NCBI RefSeq assembly: GCF_900103405.1
Contig: NZ_FNHX01000004.1
Span: 310,001 to 374,000 of the forward strand
Length of the DNA: 64,000 nucleotides
From: Polaromonas sp. JS666
GTDB lineage: Bacteria; Pseudomonadota; Gammaproteobacteria; Burkholderiales; Burkholderiaceae_C
Direction of reading: 5' to 3'
Shown in pieces: positions 1 through 9,159 of the stretch; position 1 is the first letter of the stretch, and every line of letters starts with the position of its first letter. The position numbers and the translations under genes were made by a program. The notes under the pieces were generated by a model that saw nothing but the letters and a program-made list of their open reading frames with translations, did no database searches and was not told the DNA's origin.

Positions 1-576
1 CAGGTGGTTGGTCGGCTCGTCAAGCAGCAGCATGTCGGGCTTGGACAGCAGCAGGCTGCACAGGGCCACGCGGCGTTTTTCACCGCCCGAGAGCACGCCG
101 ATCTTGGCGTCCCAGGGCGGCAGGCGCAGCGCGTCGGCGGCGATTTCAAGCTGGTGCTCGGAATCGGTGCCGGCCGTGGCGATGATGGCTTCCAGGCGGG
201 CCTGCTCGGCCGCCAGCGCGTCGAAATCGGCATCGGGCTCGCCGTAGGCCGTGTACACGGCTTCAAGCTGGGCCTTGGCGGCAAACACCGCGCCCATGCC
301 GGCTTCCACGCTCTCGCGCACCGTATGCTCGGGGTCTAGCTTGGGCTCCTGCGGCAGGTAGCCGATATTCAGGCCCGGCATGGGGGTGGCTTCGCCCTCG
401 ATTTCGGTATCCAGGCCGGCCATGATCTTGAGCAGCGTGGACTTGCCGGAACCGTTGGTGCCCAGCACGCCGATCTTGGCCCCCGGAAAGAAGCTGAGCG
501 ACACCTCCTTGAGGATATGGCGCTTGGGCGGCACGATTTTGCCGACCTTGTTCATGGTAAATACGTACTGAGCCAT
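1..576 (-). CDS. ettA: Energy-dependent translational throttle protein EttA (ABC-F ATPase), N-terminal part
   Basis: The gene runs off the left edge; 192 N-terminal codons are visible. ABC-F proteins bind the ribosomal E site and gate translation by ATP state; they are soluble and have no membrane domain. The start MAQYVFTMNKVGKIVPPKR is typical of EttA. Walker A GTNGSGKST lies at about residues 39-47, the signature LSGGEKRRVAL at about 165-175, and Walker B LLLDEPTNHL ends exactly at the window edge. The charged arm region characteristic of EttA lies around residues 95-135. The gene is transcribed divergently from the RhlE-like helicase. The second ATPase domain is outside the window, so completeness cannot be judged. 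Confidence 0.93.
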   Translation of the reverse strand, partial: MAQYVFTMNKVGKIVPPKRHILKEVSLSFFPGAKIGVLGTNGSGKSTLLKIMAGLDTEIEGEATPMPGLNIGYLPQEPKLDPEHTVRESVEAGMGAVFAAKAQLEAVYTAYGEPDADFDALAAEQARLEAIIATAGTDSEHQLEIAADALRLPPWDAKIGVLSGGEKRRVALCSLLLSKPDMLLLDEPTNHL

Positions 577-944
577 CGGGATTTACTTTGCTAAAGATGA
601 AAAAACAATGCGGGAAACGGGTTGCCTGCCGCCTGTAAACGCTATTTTTACAGGCTACCGGCAGTTTCCTGCGAGCTGGAACGACACGCCGCGCCCGGGG
701 GCGCAAACGCCTTTTGAAGGGACGTGTTTTTCTGCGTGAATGCCCCATTATCGTTGCTGTGCGACAATACAGGGGTTGCTGGCTCCAGTTGCCTTCAACA
801 TTTGGGCACATCCGGGTACCGCTTCAAGTGGCTGCTTACGATGTTTTCGGCCCGACTTTCTGACCCCATCTGCCTTTGACTGGCGGGTTGCCTTCCAACA
901 GGGCGCCCAACAGGCCGATCCAAAGCGCCCTACGGCGCCACATC
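577..944. other. Divergent intergenic region between ettA and the RNA helicase
   Basis: This 368-base stretch has no convincing gene; short open frames in it lack family features. It must hold the ettA promoter and a long leader for the helicase. The only strong structure is the perfect hairpin at 631-655. Long 5' leaders are common for RhlE/DeaD-type helicases, whose expression is often controlled post-transcriptionally, but nothing here proves that. Confidence 0.5.
631..655. repeat. Perfect 9-bp inverted repeat with 7-base loop
   Basis: GCCTGTAAA at 631-639 is mirrored by TTTACAGGC at 647-655. No T-run follows on either strand, so it is not a simple intrinsic terminator. It could be an operator or an RNA hairpin in the leader of ettA or the helicase. 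Confidence 0.55.
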
Positions 945-2663
945 ATGACATTTGAAGAATTGAACCTGGCCCCGGCCATTCTGAAGGCCGTGCTCGAGCA
1001 GGGCTACGACACACCCACCCCCATCCAGGCCCAGGCGATCCCCGCCGTGCTCAAGGGTGTTGACCTGCTGGGCGGCGCCCAGACCGGCACCGGCAAGACC
1101 GCGGCTTTCACGCTGCCCCTGCTGCAGCGCCTGTCCACCGAAGCGCGCCTGACCAATCGCCGCGGCGTCAACGCCGTGCGCGCCCTGATCATGACCCCCA
1201 CCCGCGAACTCGCGGCCCAGGTCGAGGAAAGCGTGCGCACCTACGGCAAATACACCGACCTCACCTCCATGGTGATGTTCGGCGGCGTCGGCATGGGCGC
1301 CCAGATCGAAAAACTGCGCCGCGGCGTGGACATCCTGGTCGCCACCCCCGGCCGCCTGCTGGACCACGCGAGCCAGGGCACGCTGGACCTGAGCCAGGTG
1401 CAGATCCTGGTGCTGGACGAAGCCGACCGCATGCTGGACATGGGCTTCATCCACGACATCAAGAAGGTGCTGGCCCTGGTGCCCAAACAAAAGCAGTCGC
1501 TGCTGTTCAGCGCGACCTTCAGCGATGAAATCCGCGAACTGGCCAACGGCCTGCTCAAGAACCCCGAATCCATCCAGGTCACGCCGCGCAACACCACGGT
1601 GCAGCGCATCACGCAGACCATACACCCCGTCGGCCGGGCCAAGAAAAAAGGCCTGCTGACCCACATCATCAATGAGCACAACTGGAGCCAGGTGCTGGTG
1701 TTCACGCGCACCAAGTTCGGCGCCAACAACGTGGCCGAACACCTGACCAAGCACGGCATCCCCGCAATGGCGCTGCACGGCAACAAGAGCCAGACGGCCC
1801 GCACGCAGGCGCTGGCCGATTTCAAGAGCGGCACGATACGCGCCCTGGTCGCCACCGACATCGCCGCCCGCGGCATCGACATCGACGAGCTGCCGCACGT
1901 GGTCAACTACGAAATCCCCAACGTCAGCGAAGACTATGTGCACCGTATTGGCCGCACCGGCCGCGCGGGCAACAGCGGTGAAGCCGTCAGCCTGGTCTGC
2001 CTCGATGAGGAAGGCTTCATGCAGGACATCGAGCGCTTCACCAAGCAGAACATCGAAAAAATCATCGTCCCCGGTTTTGAAGCCGAGCCCGGCGAACGCG
2101 CCGAGCCGCTAGCCATGGGCCGCCAGACCATCTGGGGCGGCCTGGGCAAGCCGCCCAGCCGCGAAGTGATGCAGGCCGCCGCCAAGGCCGCCCGCACCGA
2201 GATGATGCAGCGCATCCGCGACACCAAGGGAGCCCAGCCCGCGCGCGGCGGCAACGGCGGCGGCAACAACGGTGGCGGCCGCGGGCGCGGCCCCGCCGGC
2301 GGCGGCAATGGTGGCGGCAATGGCAGCGGCCGCGGCCCGCGCACTCCCAACCCCGGCCAGCCACGCCAGGCTTCGGGTTATTCCCAGAACGGCCAGCCGC
2401 CACGGCAGGCCCAGGCGCCACGCCAGCGCGACGAGCAGCAGCCGCGCGCCCCCCGCAACGAGTCCAGGGAGCCACGCAATGACTTCGACGACCGCCAACC
2501 CGCCAGCCACGCCTCCTCAGGCTTCCCCTCCTCCGGCCAGCCTACGGGCGGCAACCGGGGCAACTACCGCGGCAACCGCTCCGGCGGCGGCGCGGGTGGC
2601 TCTGGTGGCCGGGGCAACGGGCCTCGTCGGCCGGGCGGTCCTGGATCTTTTACTGGCCGATAA
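945..2663 (+). CDS. rhlE: DEAD-box ATP-dependent RNA helicase, RhlE type
   Basis: An ATP-dependent RNA helicase of 572 residues for ribosome assembly or RNA decay. The start at 945 gives [10 protein letters not shown], the usual RhlE beginning; the longer upstream frame has no family match. Q-motif TPTPIQ lies at about 24-29, motif I AQTGTGKT at 45-52, PTRELA near 85-90, DEAD at 158-161, SAT near 189-191, and HRIGRTGR near the end of the RecA2 domain. The tail after about residue 440 is rich in Gly, Arg, Asn and Pro, as in other RhlE proteins. The last roughly 20 codons overlap, in another frame, the conserved nucleotide-binding start of the next gene, so the tail end may be a secondary fusion. 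Confidence 0.92.
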   Translation: MTFEELNLAPAILKAVLEQGYDTPTPIQAQAIPAVLKGVDLLGGAQTGTGKTAAFTLPLLQRLSTEARLTNRRGVNAVRALIMTPTRELAAQVEESVRTYGKYTDLTSMVMFGGVGMGAQIEKLRRGVDILVATPGRLLDHASQGTLDLSQVQILVLDEADRMLDMGFIHDIKKVLALVPKQKQSLLFSATFSDEIRELANGLLKNPESIQVTPRNTTVQRITQTIHPVGRAKKKGLLTHIINEHNWSQVLVFTRTKFGANNVAEHLTKHGIPAMALHGNKSQTARTQALADFKSGTIRALVATDIAARGIDIDELPHVVNYEIPNVSEDYVHRIGRTGRAGNSGEAVSLVCLDEEGFMQDIERFTKQNIEKIIVPGFEAEPGERAEPLAMGRQTIWGGLGKPPSREVMQAAAKAARTEMMQRIRDTKGAQPARGGNGGGNNGGGRGRGPAGGGNGGGNGSGRGPRTPNPGQPRQASGYSQNGQPPRQAQAPRQRDEQQPRAPRNESREPRNDFDDRQPASHASSGFPSSGQPTGGNRGNYRGNRSGGGAGGSGGRGNGPRRPGGPGSFTGR

Positions 2664-3231
2664 GCGCTATTCGGCGGTCCACTGCGTGGGCCGCCGCGCA
2701 CCAGCCCGGCACGACGGCCGGCTGGCCGTGCACCTGGTCGATTCTTTCGCCGGTTTCAAGGCCCCGCCGGTGGACGATGTCTTCATCGCGCTGGGAACCA
2801 CCATCAAGACGGCAGGCAGCCGCGCGGCCTTCAGGGCGGTGGATTTCGACGCCGTGCTGGCCGTGGCCCGTGCAGGCCGCGATGCCGGCGCCACTCGCCT
2901 GGGCCTGGTCAGCGCCATGGGCGCCGATCCGAATTCCATGCTCTTCTACACCCGCGTCAAGGGCGAGGCCGAGCAAGCGCTTTCGCAGCTCGGTTTTTCC
3001 ACGCTGGTGGTGCTGCGGCCGTCATTTCTGGCGGGCGACCGGGAATCGCTGGGCCAGCCCTTGCGCGGCGGTGAAAAACTGGCGATCAATCTTTCAAGAC
3101 GCCTCAGCCGCGTGATACCACTGAACTACCAGTCCATTTCGGCGGACAGCGTCGCGCGCACGCTGGTCGAGGAAGTGGCTGCTCGCCAGGGACATCACGT
3201 AATCCTGTCCGGCGACATGCAGCAGCGCTAG
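2596..3231 (+). CDS. NAD(P)-binding Rossmann-fold (YbjT/epimerase-like) oxidoreductase
   Basis: An atypical SDR/NmrA-like protein of about 211 residues from GTG 2596, the usual length for this small family. The N-terminus [20 protein letters not shown] carries the dinucleotide loop GATGLVG. Later segments match the family: [35 protein letters not shown] and LRPSFLAG. The substrate is unknown. The in-frame ATG at 2479 would add 39 low-complexity Pro/Ala/Thr residues encoded wholly inside the helicase tail, so I prefer the GTG. Either way the gene overlaps the helicase by at least 68 bases in a different frame, which is unusual. Confidence 0.78.
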   Translation: MALVAGATGLVGRAVLDLLLADKRYSAVHCVGRRAPARHDGRLAVHLVDSFAGFKAPPVDDVFIALGTTIKTAGSRAAFRAVDFDAVLAVARAGRDAGATRLGLVSAMGADPNSMLFYTRVKGEAEQALSQLGFSTLVVLRPSFLAGDRESLGQPLRGGEKLAINLSRRLSRVIPLNYQSISADSVARTLVEEVAARQGHHVILSGDMQQR

Positions 3232-3241
3232 CAGCCTCTCC

Positions 3242-3991
3242 TCAGGCCGCCTTGAGCTGCTTGGCCGGATTACTCAGTTTCGGTAGCCGCCGCCGCGAAC
3301 CGAGCACCAGTTCGATATCCTCACGCGCGCCGTCGATCAGCACCAGGATTGCCTTTTCGGCCTTGGCCGGGTTGCGGGCGATTACCGCATCCAGCACCGC
3401 CCGGTGCAGCGGCAAGGAGCGCTTGGGGCCGTCCTTGCGGATGGTGGAAATTTCAAAGCTGGTGCGCAGCAAGGCGCTCAACGCCTTGCTCATCTGGATC
3501 AGCATGCGGTTGTGCGCGGAGCGCAGCAAGCCCTGGTGAAAACGCAGGTCGTAGGTGACGTAGTCGCCGCCGCCTTCCACGGCGCGCTTCATGCCGGCAT
3601 AGGCGTCCTCGATCTCGGCAATCTCTTGCGCGGTGGCGCGCTCGGCGGCCATGCGCACGGCGGCGGGCTCCACCAGGCGCCGCAACTCCAGCAGGTCGCG
3701 CAAAAATTCGGGTGTGATGCCGGCCTTGGCCTTCCAGGCAATGACATCGGGGTCGAACCAGTTCCAGTGCTCCTCGGTCAGCACGCGGGTGCCGACCTTG
3801 GGGCCGGTGGTGACCAGGCCCTTGGCGATCAGCGACTTGACCGCTTCGCGCACCACTGTGCGGCTCACGCCCAGTTCCTCGCAGAGCACCGGCTCCGGCG
3901 GCATGGACATGCCGGCGGCATAACGGCCCGCGACGATGGCTTCCCCGATATGGTCTACCGTGTTGCCGTGGACGTTTTTCATGGTGGCCAT
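3242..3991 (-). CDS. GntR family (FadR/FCD subfamily) transcriptional regulator
   Basis: A 249-residue repressor with an N-terminal winged helix-turn-helix and a C-terminal all-helical FCD ligand domain. The recognition region VSRTVVREAVKSLIAKGLV is canonical GntR, and the FCD domain starts near residue 95 (LLELRRLVEPAAVRMAAERA). FCD repressors of this type usually sense sugar acids and control their own catabolic cluster. This gene ends the minus-strand set of idonate/gluconate-type dehydrogenases and ABC importer, so it is the likely local regulator. The palindrome at 10611-10620 is a candidate operator. The effector is not deducible from sequence. Confidence 0.88.
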   Translation of the reverse strand: MATMKNVHGNTVDHIGEAIVAGRYAAGMSMPPEPVLCEELGVSRTVVREAVKSLIAKGLVTTGPKVGTRVLTEEHWNWFDPDVIAWKAKAGITPEFLRDLLELRRLVEPAAVRMAAERATAQEIAEIEDAYAGMKRAVEGGGDYVTYDLRFHQGLLRSAHNRMLIQMSKALSALLRTSFEISTIRKDGPKRSLPLHRAVLDAVIARNPAKAEKAILVLIDGAREDIELVLGSRRRLPKLSNPAKQLKAA

Positions 3992-4000
3992 GGCGTGCCT

Positions 4001-4384
4001 TCAGCCCCGCACAAACAGCGTGACCAGCGGGTCCGGCCCCACCTGGCGGCTCCAGTGGCCGTGCAGGGCCGGGTCGAAGGTGGCGCCGGCCGGCAGCACG
4101 TCGGCCGAGTAGAAATGCTGGCCCGGCTTGAAGATGCGCGAGACCCCGCCCTGCAGGCCGATCTCCATCTCGCCGCCCAGAATGAACACCCATTGCGGAT
4201 TCGGCGTGCAATGGAACTGGCTGCGAAAGCCCAAAGGGCTGTGGCGCAGCTGGTAGCCGCCCGAGGCGAACACTTCCGACAGCATGGCCTGCGGCGAGCC
4301 TTCGCCCAGCGGGATGGCCTCTTCGCGAAATCTGGCGCGGCCGTCGGTATCGGTGTAAAGAATGACTTTGGAGAAAACGGTCAC
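4001..4384 (-). CDS. Cupin-domain protein
   Basis: A single-domain beta-barrel protein of about 127 residues. The central part FHCTPNPQWVFILGGEMEIG resembles cupin motif 1, and FKPGQHFYSADVLPAG resembles the turn toward motif 2. I chose the GTG at 4384 because GGAG lies six bases upstream and the resulting protein begins with a normal beta strand; the longer frame from 4441 would overlap the preceding gene and add an implausible N-terminus. It lies between a GntR gene and an idonate-type dehydrogenase gene. Cupins in such clusters are often sugar-acid isomerases or binding proteins, but no function can be fixed. Confidence 0.7.
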   Translation of the reverse strand: MTVFSKVILYTDTDGRARFREEAIPLGEGSPQAMLSEVFASGGYQLRHSPLGFRSQFHCTPNPQWVFILGGEMEIGLQGGVSRIFKPGQHFYSADVLPAGATFDPALHGHWSRQVGPDPLVTLFVRG

Positions 4385-4421
4385 AAGGGACTCCGGTGAA
4401 TGACGGTAAAAAGCAGGCGCC

Positions 4422-5468
4422 TCATGAAGCTTCGCCGCCAAAGGCGATCTGCACCTTCATGGATTGGCGCTTGTCGCCGGCGAGTGTAAAGGCATGCGTG
4501 GCCTGGTCGAAGGCGACGATGTCGGTGATGACAGGCCGGCCGTCTATCAGGCGCTGGTTCAGGAAAGCCACCGCCACGGCGAATTCAGGGTGAAAGCGGA
4601 AGGTGCCGCGCAGCTCCAGCTCCTTGGCGACCAGGGTGTTGAGCGGCAGCGAGACATTGCCGCCCAGGCCCACCGTCACGATGACGCCGCGCGGCGCCAC
4701 CACATCCAGGCCGGCAACCAGGGCTTTTTCATTGCCCGAGGCCTCGAACATCACGTCGAACTGCCCCTTGCCGGCGGCAAAGGCCGCCAGGCCGTCCGGC
4801 TCCTGGGCCAGGTTGATGGTCTGGTCTGCGCCCATCTTTTTGGCGCAGGCCAGGGGAAGCTCGGCGATATCGGCCGCGACGATGCGGGCCGCGCCCGCGC
4901 GGCGCAGGCCGGCGATCAGCAAGGCGCCTATGGGGCCGCAGCCGGTGACCAGCACCTGTTTGCCGAACACCGAGCCGGCGCGCGAAATCGCGTGCAGGCC
5001 CACCGACAAAGGCTCGGCCAGCGCGGCCTCGGACAGCGGCAGGTCGTCGGCCACGGGATGCGCCTGCGCGGCCTCGATGACCAGGGTTTCACGGAAAGCG
5101 CCCTGGATGTGCGGAAAGCGCATCGCGCTGCCATAAAAGCGCATGTCCATGCAGTGGTTGTGCAGGCCCTGCTGGCAAAAGCGGCAGGCGCCGCAAGGCC
5201 GCGAGGGCGAAATCGCGATGCGCTGGCCGGCGCGCAGGCCGCTGACCTCGCTGCCCACGGCCTCGACCACGCCCGACACCTCATGGCCCAGCACCATGGG
5301 CTCCTTGATGCGCACCGTGCCGAAGCCGCCGTGCTGGAAGTAATGCAGGTCCGAGCCGCAAATACCGCCGTAGGCCACCCGCACCCTCAGCTGCTGCGGG
5401 CCCAGGATTTCGGTGTCCAGCGCGTCAAGGCGCAGGTCTAGGGGCGCATGACAGACAAGTCCACGCAT
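4422..5468 (-). CDS. idnD: L-idonate 5-dehydrogenase-like zinc alcohol dehydrogenase
   Basis: A 348-residue medium-chain dehydrogenase. The GroES-like half carries the catalytic zinc region (GGICGSDLHYF, then GHEVSG) and a structural zinc cluster PCGACRFCQQGLHNHC. The Rossmann half begins near GCGPIGALLIAGLRRAG. Full length and motif order match L-idonate 5-dehydrogenase, which interconverts L-idonate and 5-keto-D-gluconate using NAD(P). The SDR immediately upstream in the transcript resembles gluconate 5-dehydrogenase, the enzyme that takes 5-ketogluconate to gluconate, which supports the assignment. A sorbitol or threonine-type dehydrogenase is the alternative. Confidence 0.78.
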   Translation of the reverse strand: MRGLVCHAPLDLRLDALDTEILGPQQLRVRVAYGGICGSDLHYFQHGGFGTVRIKEPMVLGHEVSGVVEAVGSEVSGLRAGQRIAISPSRPCGACRFCQQGLHNHCMDMRFYGSAMRFPHIQGAFRETLVIEAAQAHPVADDLPLSEAALAEPLSVGLHAISRAGSVFGKQVLVTGCGPIGALLIAGLRRAGAARIVAADIAELPLACAKKMGADQTINLAQEPDGLAAFAAGKGQFDVMFEASGNEKALVAGLDVVAPRGVIVTVGLGGNVSLPLNTLVAKELELRGTFRFHPEFAVAVAFLNQRLIDGRPVITDIVAFDQATHAFTLAGDKRQSMKVQIAFGGEAS

Positions 5469-5501
5469 GATGTTTCTCCCTGGTTGCGAGGAACGGCGGC
5501 G

Positions 5502-6269
5502 TCACAAAGTCGCCGTCACCCCGCCGTCGACATACAAAACATGGCCGTTGACAAAGCTGGAGGCATCACTGGCCAGGAACACGGCCGCGCCGGCCAGCTC
5601 GGCCACGTCACCCCAGCGCCTGCTGGGCGTGCGCCCCGTGAGCCAGGCGCTGAACTGTTCGTCAGCCACCAATTTTTCGGTGAGTTCGGTCTTGAAGTAG
5701 CCGGGCCCGAGGCCGTTGACCTGGATGCCGTGAGGGCCCCAGTCGATCGCCATGCCCTTGGTCAGCATCTTGACCGCGCCCTTGCTGGCCATATAGGGCG
5801 CGATGTTGGGGCGTCCCAGCTCGCTTTGCACCGAGCAGATGTTGATGATCTTGCCCTTGCCGCGCGTGATCATTTTCCGGGCGACCGCCTGCCCGACAAA
5901 AAAGACGCTGTCGACATTGGTGCGCATCAGCTCATGCCAGTCCTGCGCGGGGAAATCCTGCAGGGCCATGCGCCTTTGCATGCCGGCGTTGTTGACGAGG
6001 ATGTCTATGCCGCCCAGCGTGCCCTCGATGTCCTCCACCGCCGCCTGCACCGCGGCGGCGTCGGTGACGTCAAAACCGCGTGTGTGAACGGTCAGGCCCT
6101 CCTCGCGCAGCACGCCGGCCGCCTGCTCCAGCTTGGCGCTGTCGCGGCCGTTGAGCACCAGGGTGGCTCCCGCCTGCCCCAGACCGCGCGCCAAGGCGAA
6201 ACCGATGCCGCCCGAAGAGCCGGTCACTAGCGCAAGGCGCCCGTCAAGCCTGAAGGAATTCACAACCAT
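5502..6269 (-). CDS. SDR oxidoreductase, gluconate 5-dehydrogenase-like
   Basis: A classical short-chain dehydrogenase of 255 residues. It has the cofactor loop TGSSGGIG, the NNAG motif, and a catalytic Ser-Tyr-Lys set with the YMASKGAV segment. The start ATG 6269 has GAGG six bases upstream; the TTG at 6281 is less likely. Gluconate 5-dehydrogenase (IdnO) reduces 5-keto-D-gluconate to D-gluconate, and pairing with an idonate 5-dehydrogenase is the classical arrangement. The gene sits eight bases after the ABC ATPase stop and belongs to the same transcript. SDR substrate calls from sequence are weak, so another keto-acid substrate is possible. Confidence 0.75.
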   Translation of the reverse strand: MVVNSFRLDGRLALVTGSSGGIGFALARGLGQAGATLVLNGRDSAKLEQAAGVLREEGLTVHTRGFDVTDAAAVQAAVEDIEGTLGGIDILVNNAGMQRRMALQDFPAQDWHELMRTNVDSVFFVGQAVARKMITRGKGKIINICSVQSELGRPNIAPYMASKGAVKMLTKGMAIDWGPHGIQVNGLGPGYFKTELTEKLVADEQFSAWLTGRTPSRRWGDVAELAGAAVFLASDASSFVNGHVLYVDGGVTATL

Positions 6270-6277
6270 GGATGGCC

Positions 6278-7348
6278 TCAATCCAGGCGGGCGCCGCTGG
6301 CATCGTCAAACACGTGGGTTTTGCCGGCCGCGATGTCCAGGTGCACGATCTCGTCGGGGCGCACCGCCGTGCGGCCGTGCATCACCACGATGACCTTGGC
6401 GCCACCCACCTCAAGCAGCAACTCGGTTTCGGCGCCGGTGGGCTCGACCACAATGACCTTGGCCGGAATGCCCTGTCCGGTGGCGGACAGCGACAGGTCG
6501 CCGGGCCGCACGCCGTAGTGCACGTGCTGGCCGTCCTGCGCCTGGGCAATCTGGCCTATGGGCCACTGGTGGCCCTCGGCCTCCACCCAGGCCCGGCCGC
6601 CCTCCTTGCGCAAAACGCCCTTAAGGATATTCATGGCGGGCGAGCCAATGAATTGCGCGACAAACAGGTTGCCGGGCCGGTCGAACAGCTCCAGGGGCGT
6701 GCCTATCTGCTCGATGATGCCGTCATGCATGACCACGATGCGGTCGGCCATGGTCATGGCCTCGATCTGGTCGTGTGTGACGTAGACAGTGGTGGTTTTC
6801 AGGCGCTGGTGCAGGGCCTTGATTTCGGCGCGCATGGCCACGCGCAGCTTGGCGTCCAGGTTGGACAGCGGCTCGTCGAACAGGAAGACCTTGGGGTCGC
6901 GCACAATGGCCCGCCCCATGGCCACGCGCTGGCGCTGCCCGCCCGAGAGCTCGCGCGGAAAGCGGTCCAGCAGCGGGTCCAGGTTCAGGATGCGCGCGGC
7001 ATCGCCTACGCGCTTGTTGGTGAGTTCGGCATCGGCCTTGCGCAGCTTCAGGCTGAAAGCCATGTTGTCGCGCACCGTCATGTGCGGGTACAGCGCGTAG
7101 CTCTGGAACACCATCGCGATGTCGCGGTCCTTGGAGTCGAGTTCGTTGATGACCTTGCCGTCGATCGACATCTCGCCGCCGCTGATTTCCTCCAGCCCGG
7201 CCAGCATGCGCAGCAGCGTGGACTTGCCGCAACCCGAGGGGCCCACCAGCACGACGAACTCGCCGTCGGAGATGTCGAAGCTGATGCCGTGAATGATCTT
7301 GACCTTGCCGAAGGCCTTCTCAATATTGCGAAACGATACAGAAGCCAT
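6278..7348 (-). CDS. Sugar ABC transporter ATP-binding protein (MsmK/UgpC type)
   Basis: The 356-residue ATPase that powers the CUT1 importer encoded just upstream. Walker [11 protein letters not shown]-loop [10 protein letters not shown], signature [14 protein letters not shown] and Walker [13 protein letters not shown] are all present in the first 240 residues. The C-terminal OB-fold (TOBE) regulatory domain contains the family segment [10 protein letters not shown]. It is cytoplasmic and docks on the EAA loops of the two permeases. Only 15 bases separate it from the MalG-type permease gene. ATPases of this type can be shared by several importers. Confidence 0.93.
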   Translation of the reverse strand: MASVSFRNIEKAFGKVKIIHGISFDISDGEFVVLVGPSGCGKSTLLRMLAGLEEISGGEMSIDGKVINELDSKDRDIAMVFQSYALYPHMTVRDNMAFSLKLRKADAELTNKRVGDAARILNLDPLLDRFPRELSGGQRQRVAMGRAIVRDPKVFLFDEPLSNLDAKLRVAMRAEIKALHQRLKTTTVYVTHDQIEAMTMADRIVVMHDGIIEQIGTPLELFDRPGNLFVAQFIGSPAMNILKGVLRKEGGRAWVEAEGHQWPIGQIAQAQDGQHVHYGVRPGDLSLSATGQGIPAKVIVVEPTGAETELLLEVGGAKVIVVMHGRTAVRPDEIVHLDIAAGKTHVFDDASGARLD

Positions 7349-7363
7349 GTGGTATTTCCCGGG

Positions 7364-8215
7364 TCAGCTCTTCACGGCACCGGCTGTGAGGCCCGACACC
7401 ATATAGCGTTTGAAAGCGTAATAAATTGCCGCCGGAGGCAGCGCGTAGATCAGGCCGGTGGCCATCAGCAGTTCCCACGGCGAGTCGTCGGCGGCGAGGA
7501 AATTGCCCAGCGCCACCGCCAGCGTCACGCTGGTGTCCCTGGACAGCAGCAGGAAGGCGTAGAGGTATTCGTTCCAGGCCAGCAACAGCGCATAGGTGCC
7601 GACCGCCACCAGCGAGGGCACCATCAGCGGCAGGTAGACCAGCCGGAACAGCTGCATGGCCGTGGCACCGTCCATGCGGGCTGCTTCATCAAGCTCGTAA
7701 GGCAGCTTGTCGGAAGCCTGCTTGAGCACCCAGATGCAATAGGGCGAAGCGATGGTCACCATGGCCAGGATCAGCGACCACTGGTGGTTCAGCATGCCGT
7801 AATTGCCCATGGTCTTGTACATGGGAACGGCCAGGAAAGCGGCGGGGATGAAGTAGGTAAACAGCGCCATGTTCATCACCGTACGGCCGCCGCGCACCTT
7901 GAGCCGGCTGATGGCAAAGGCCGCGGTGGTGGAGACCACCAGCGTCAGCACCCCCACTGACAGCGCGATCACCAGCGAGTTGCCCAGTTGCACCCAGAAG
8001 TGGTCGAGGTAGAAATGCTTTTGCCAGAACACCGTCTCGAAGTTGTCCAGCGTGGGTTTTTTGGGCCAGAGCCGCCCGGTGGTGGCCTCGTTGCGCGGCG
8101 AGATCGCGAACAGCACCATGTGGTAGATCGGGATCAGCGTCCACAGCAGGACCGGGATGCCGACCAGCAGCAGCCTGGCCTCCCGGGTGACCGAACGCAG
8201 TGTGACGCGGCTCAT
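7364..8215 (-). CDS. Carbohydrate ABC transporter permease, MalG type
   Basis: A 283-residue inner-membrane permease with six predicted membrane segments. The start MSRVTLRSVTREARLLLVG at 8215 overlaps the stop of the MalF-type gene by four bases (ATGA), which rules out the much longer upstream frame. The cytoplasmic EAA loop for ATPase contact is visible as LPYELDEAARMDGATAMQLFRLVYLPL. The C-terminal end GLTAGAVKS is the standard MalG-family ending. Together with the 290-residue partner it forms the translocation channel of a CUT1 importer. Confidence 0.93.
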   Translation of the reverse strand: MSRVTLRSVTREARLLLVGIPVLLWTLIPIYHMVLFAISPRNEATTGRLWPKKPTLDNFETVFWQKHFYLDHFWVQLGNSLVIALSVGVLTLVVSTTAAFAISRLKVRGGRTVMNMALFTYFIPAAFLAVPMYKTMGNYGMLNHQWSLILAMVTIASPYCIWVLKQASDKLPYELDEAARMDGATAMQLFRLVYLPLMVPSLVAVGTYALLLAWNEYLYAFLLLSRDTSVTLAVALGNFLAADDSPWELLMATGLIYALPPAAIYYAFKRYMVSGLTAGAVKS

Positions 8216-9084
8216 TTGGACAACCTTTTCATCATGAAGTACACCAGCGGCAGCACCAGGGGCAGGGCCACGACGATGGAGGCCAGGGACAGGTCGACCT
8301 GGTCCAGGCGCAGGTAGCGGATGCCCAGCGTGGCCAGCACATGCGTGAGGTCGGCCGGCCCGCCGCCTGTCAGCAGGTAGACGCTGTTGAAGTCGCCCAG
8401 CGTCCAGATCATGGACAGGATGGTCGAGGTCAGGTATAGCGAGCGCATGGACGGCCAGGTGATGAAGCGGAATTTCTGCCACACCGTAGCGCCGTCCACC
8501 GAGGCCGCTTCATACTGCTCGGCGGGAATCGCCATGCGCCCGGCCAGCAGGATCAGCGTCCAGAAAGGCAGGGATTTCCAGATGTGCGCCAGCATGGAAA
8601 ACGACAGGGCCAGCGTCGGGTCATTGAGCCAGTTGGGGCCGTCTATGCCCGTGGCCTTGAAAATCAGGGTGTTGATGACGCCCCACTCGGGGTTGAGCAT
8701 GAAGCGCATCGACAGAATGGTCGGAATCGAGGGCACGGCCCAGGGCAGGATAAAAATCACCGACAGCGCCTTGATCCACCAGCGCGTGTTCAGGAAAAAT
8801 CCCGACAGGAACAGCGCTACCACCATCTTGAGGTTCACCGCCACGACGATGAACACCACCGTGTTGATCAGCGAGCGGAAAAAGATCGGGTCGGCAAACA
8901 GCCTGACATAGCTGTCCGGATGGCGTGCCAGCCACAGGCCGTAGCCCACGGGGTAGATCACGAAAACCAGGAAGATCAGCAGGTAGGGAACGACCAGCGC
9001 GAGTCCCCACTTCTCCCACGAAGTCATGGCGGCGCGCTCGGCACGCACCGAAGGGGCGGCCTGTTGGATGGTTGCAGTGCTCAT
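8212..9084 (-). CDS. Carbohydrate ABC transporter permease, MalF type
   Basis: A 290-residue inner-membrane permease. Hydrophobic segments include WGLALVVPYLLIFLVFVIY at the N-terminus, and the EAA loop reads AEQYEAASVDGATVWQKFRFITWPSM. It lies downstream of the solute-binding protein gene behind a 75-base gap with a strong hairpin, and overlaps the MalG-type gene by four bases. Context with sugar-acid dehydrogenases and a keto-acid dehydratase suggests a sugar or sugar-acid substrate, not a verified one. Confidence 0.93.
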   Translation of the reverse strand: MSTATIQQAAPSVRAERAAMTSWEKWGLALVVPYLLIFLVFVIYPVGYGLWLARHPDSYVRLFADPIFFRSLINTVVFIVVAVNLKMVVALFLSGFFLNTRWWIKALSVIFILPWAVPSIPTILSMRFMLNPEWGVINTLIFKATGIDGPNWLNDPTLALSFSMLAHIWKSLPFWTLILLAGRMAIPAEQYEAASVDGATVWQKFRFITWPSMRSLYLTSTILSMIWTLGDFNSVYLLTGGGPADLTHVLATLGIRYLRLDQVDLSLASIVVALPLVLPLVYFMMKRLSK

Positions 9085-9102
9085 GCTTTGCTTTGTTGAC
9101 GC

Positions 9103-9136
9103 GCGCCGCTACCCCGGAAATCGGGGCGGGCGGCGC
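9103..9136 (-). promoter_or_regulatory. Intercistronic stem-loop between binding-protein and permease genes
   Basis: GCGCCGC (9103-9109) pairs with GCGGCGC (9130-9136), and inside it CCCCG (9112-9116) pairs with CGGGG (9122-9126) around a five-base loop. No U-tract follows. Such GC-rich hairpins after binding-protein genes commonly protect the upstream transcript from 3' decay and raise binding protein over permease. Confidence 0.6.
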
Positions 9137-9159
9137 GGCTTTCTTCAGTCGGTCAGCGC

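Noticed and set aside
6272..7960. 562-codon open frame on the plus strand
   Set aside because: Opposite-strand shadow of the ABC ATPase and permease genes; low-complexity His/Gln/Gly translation.
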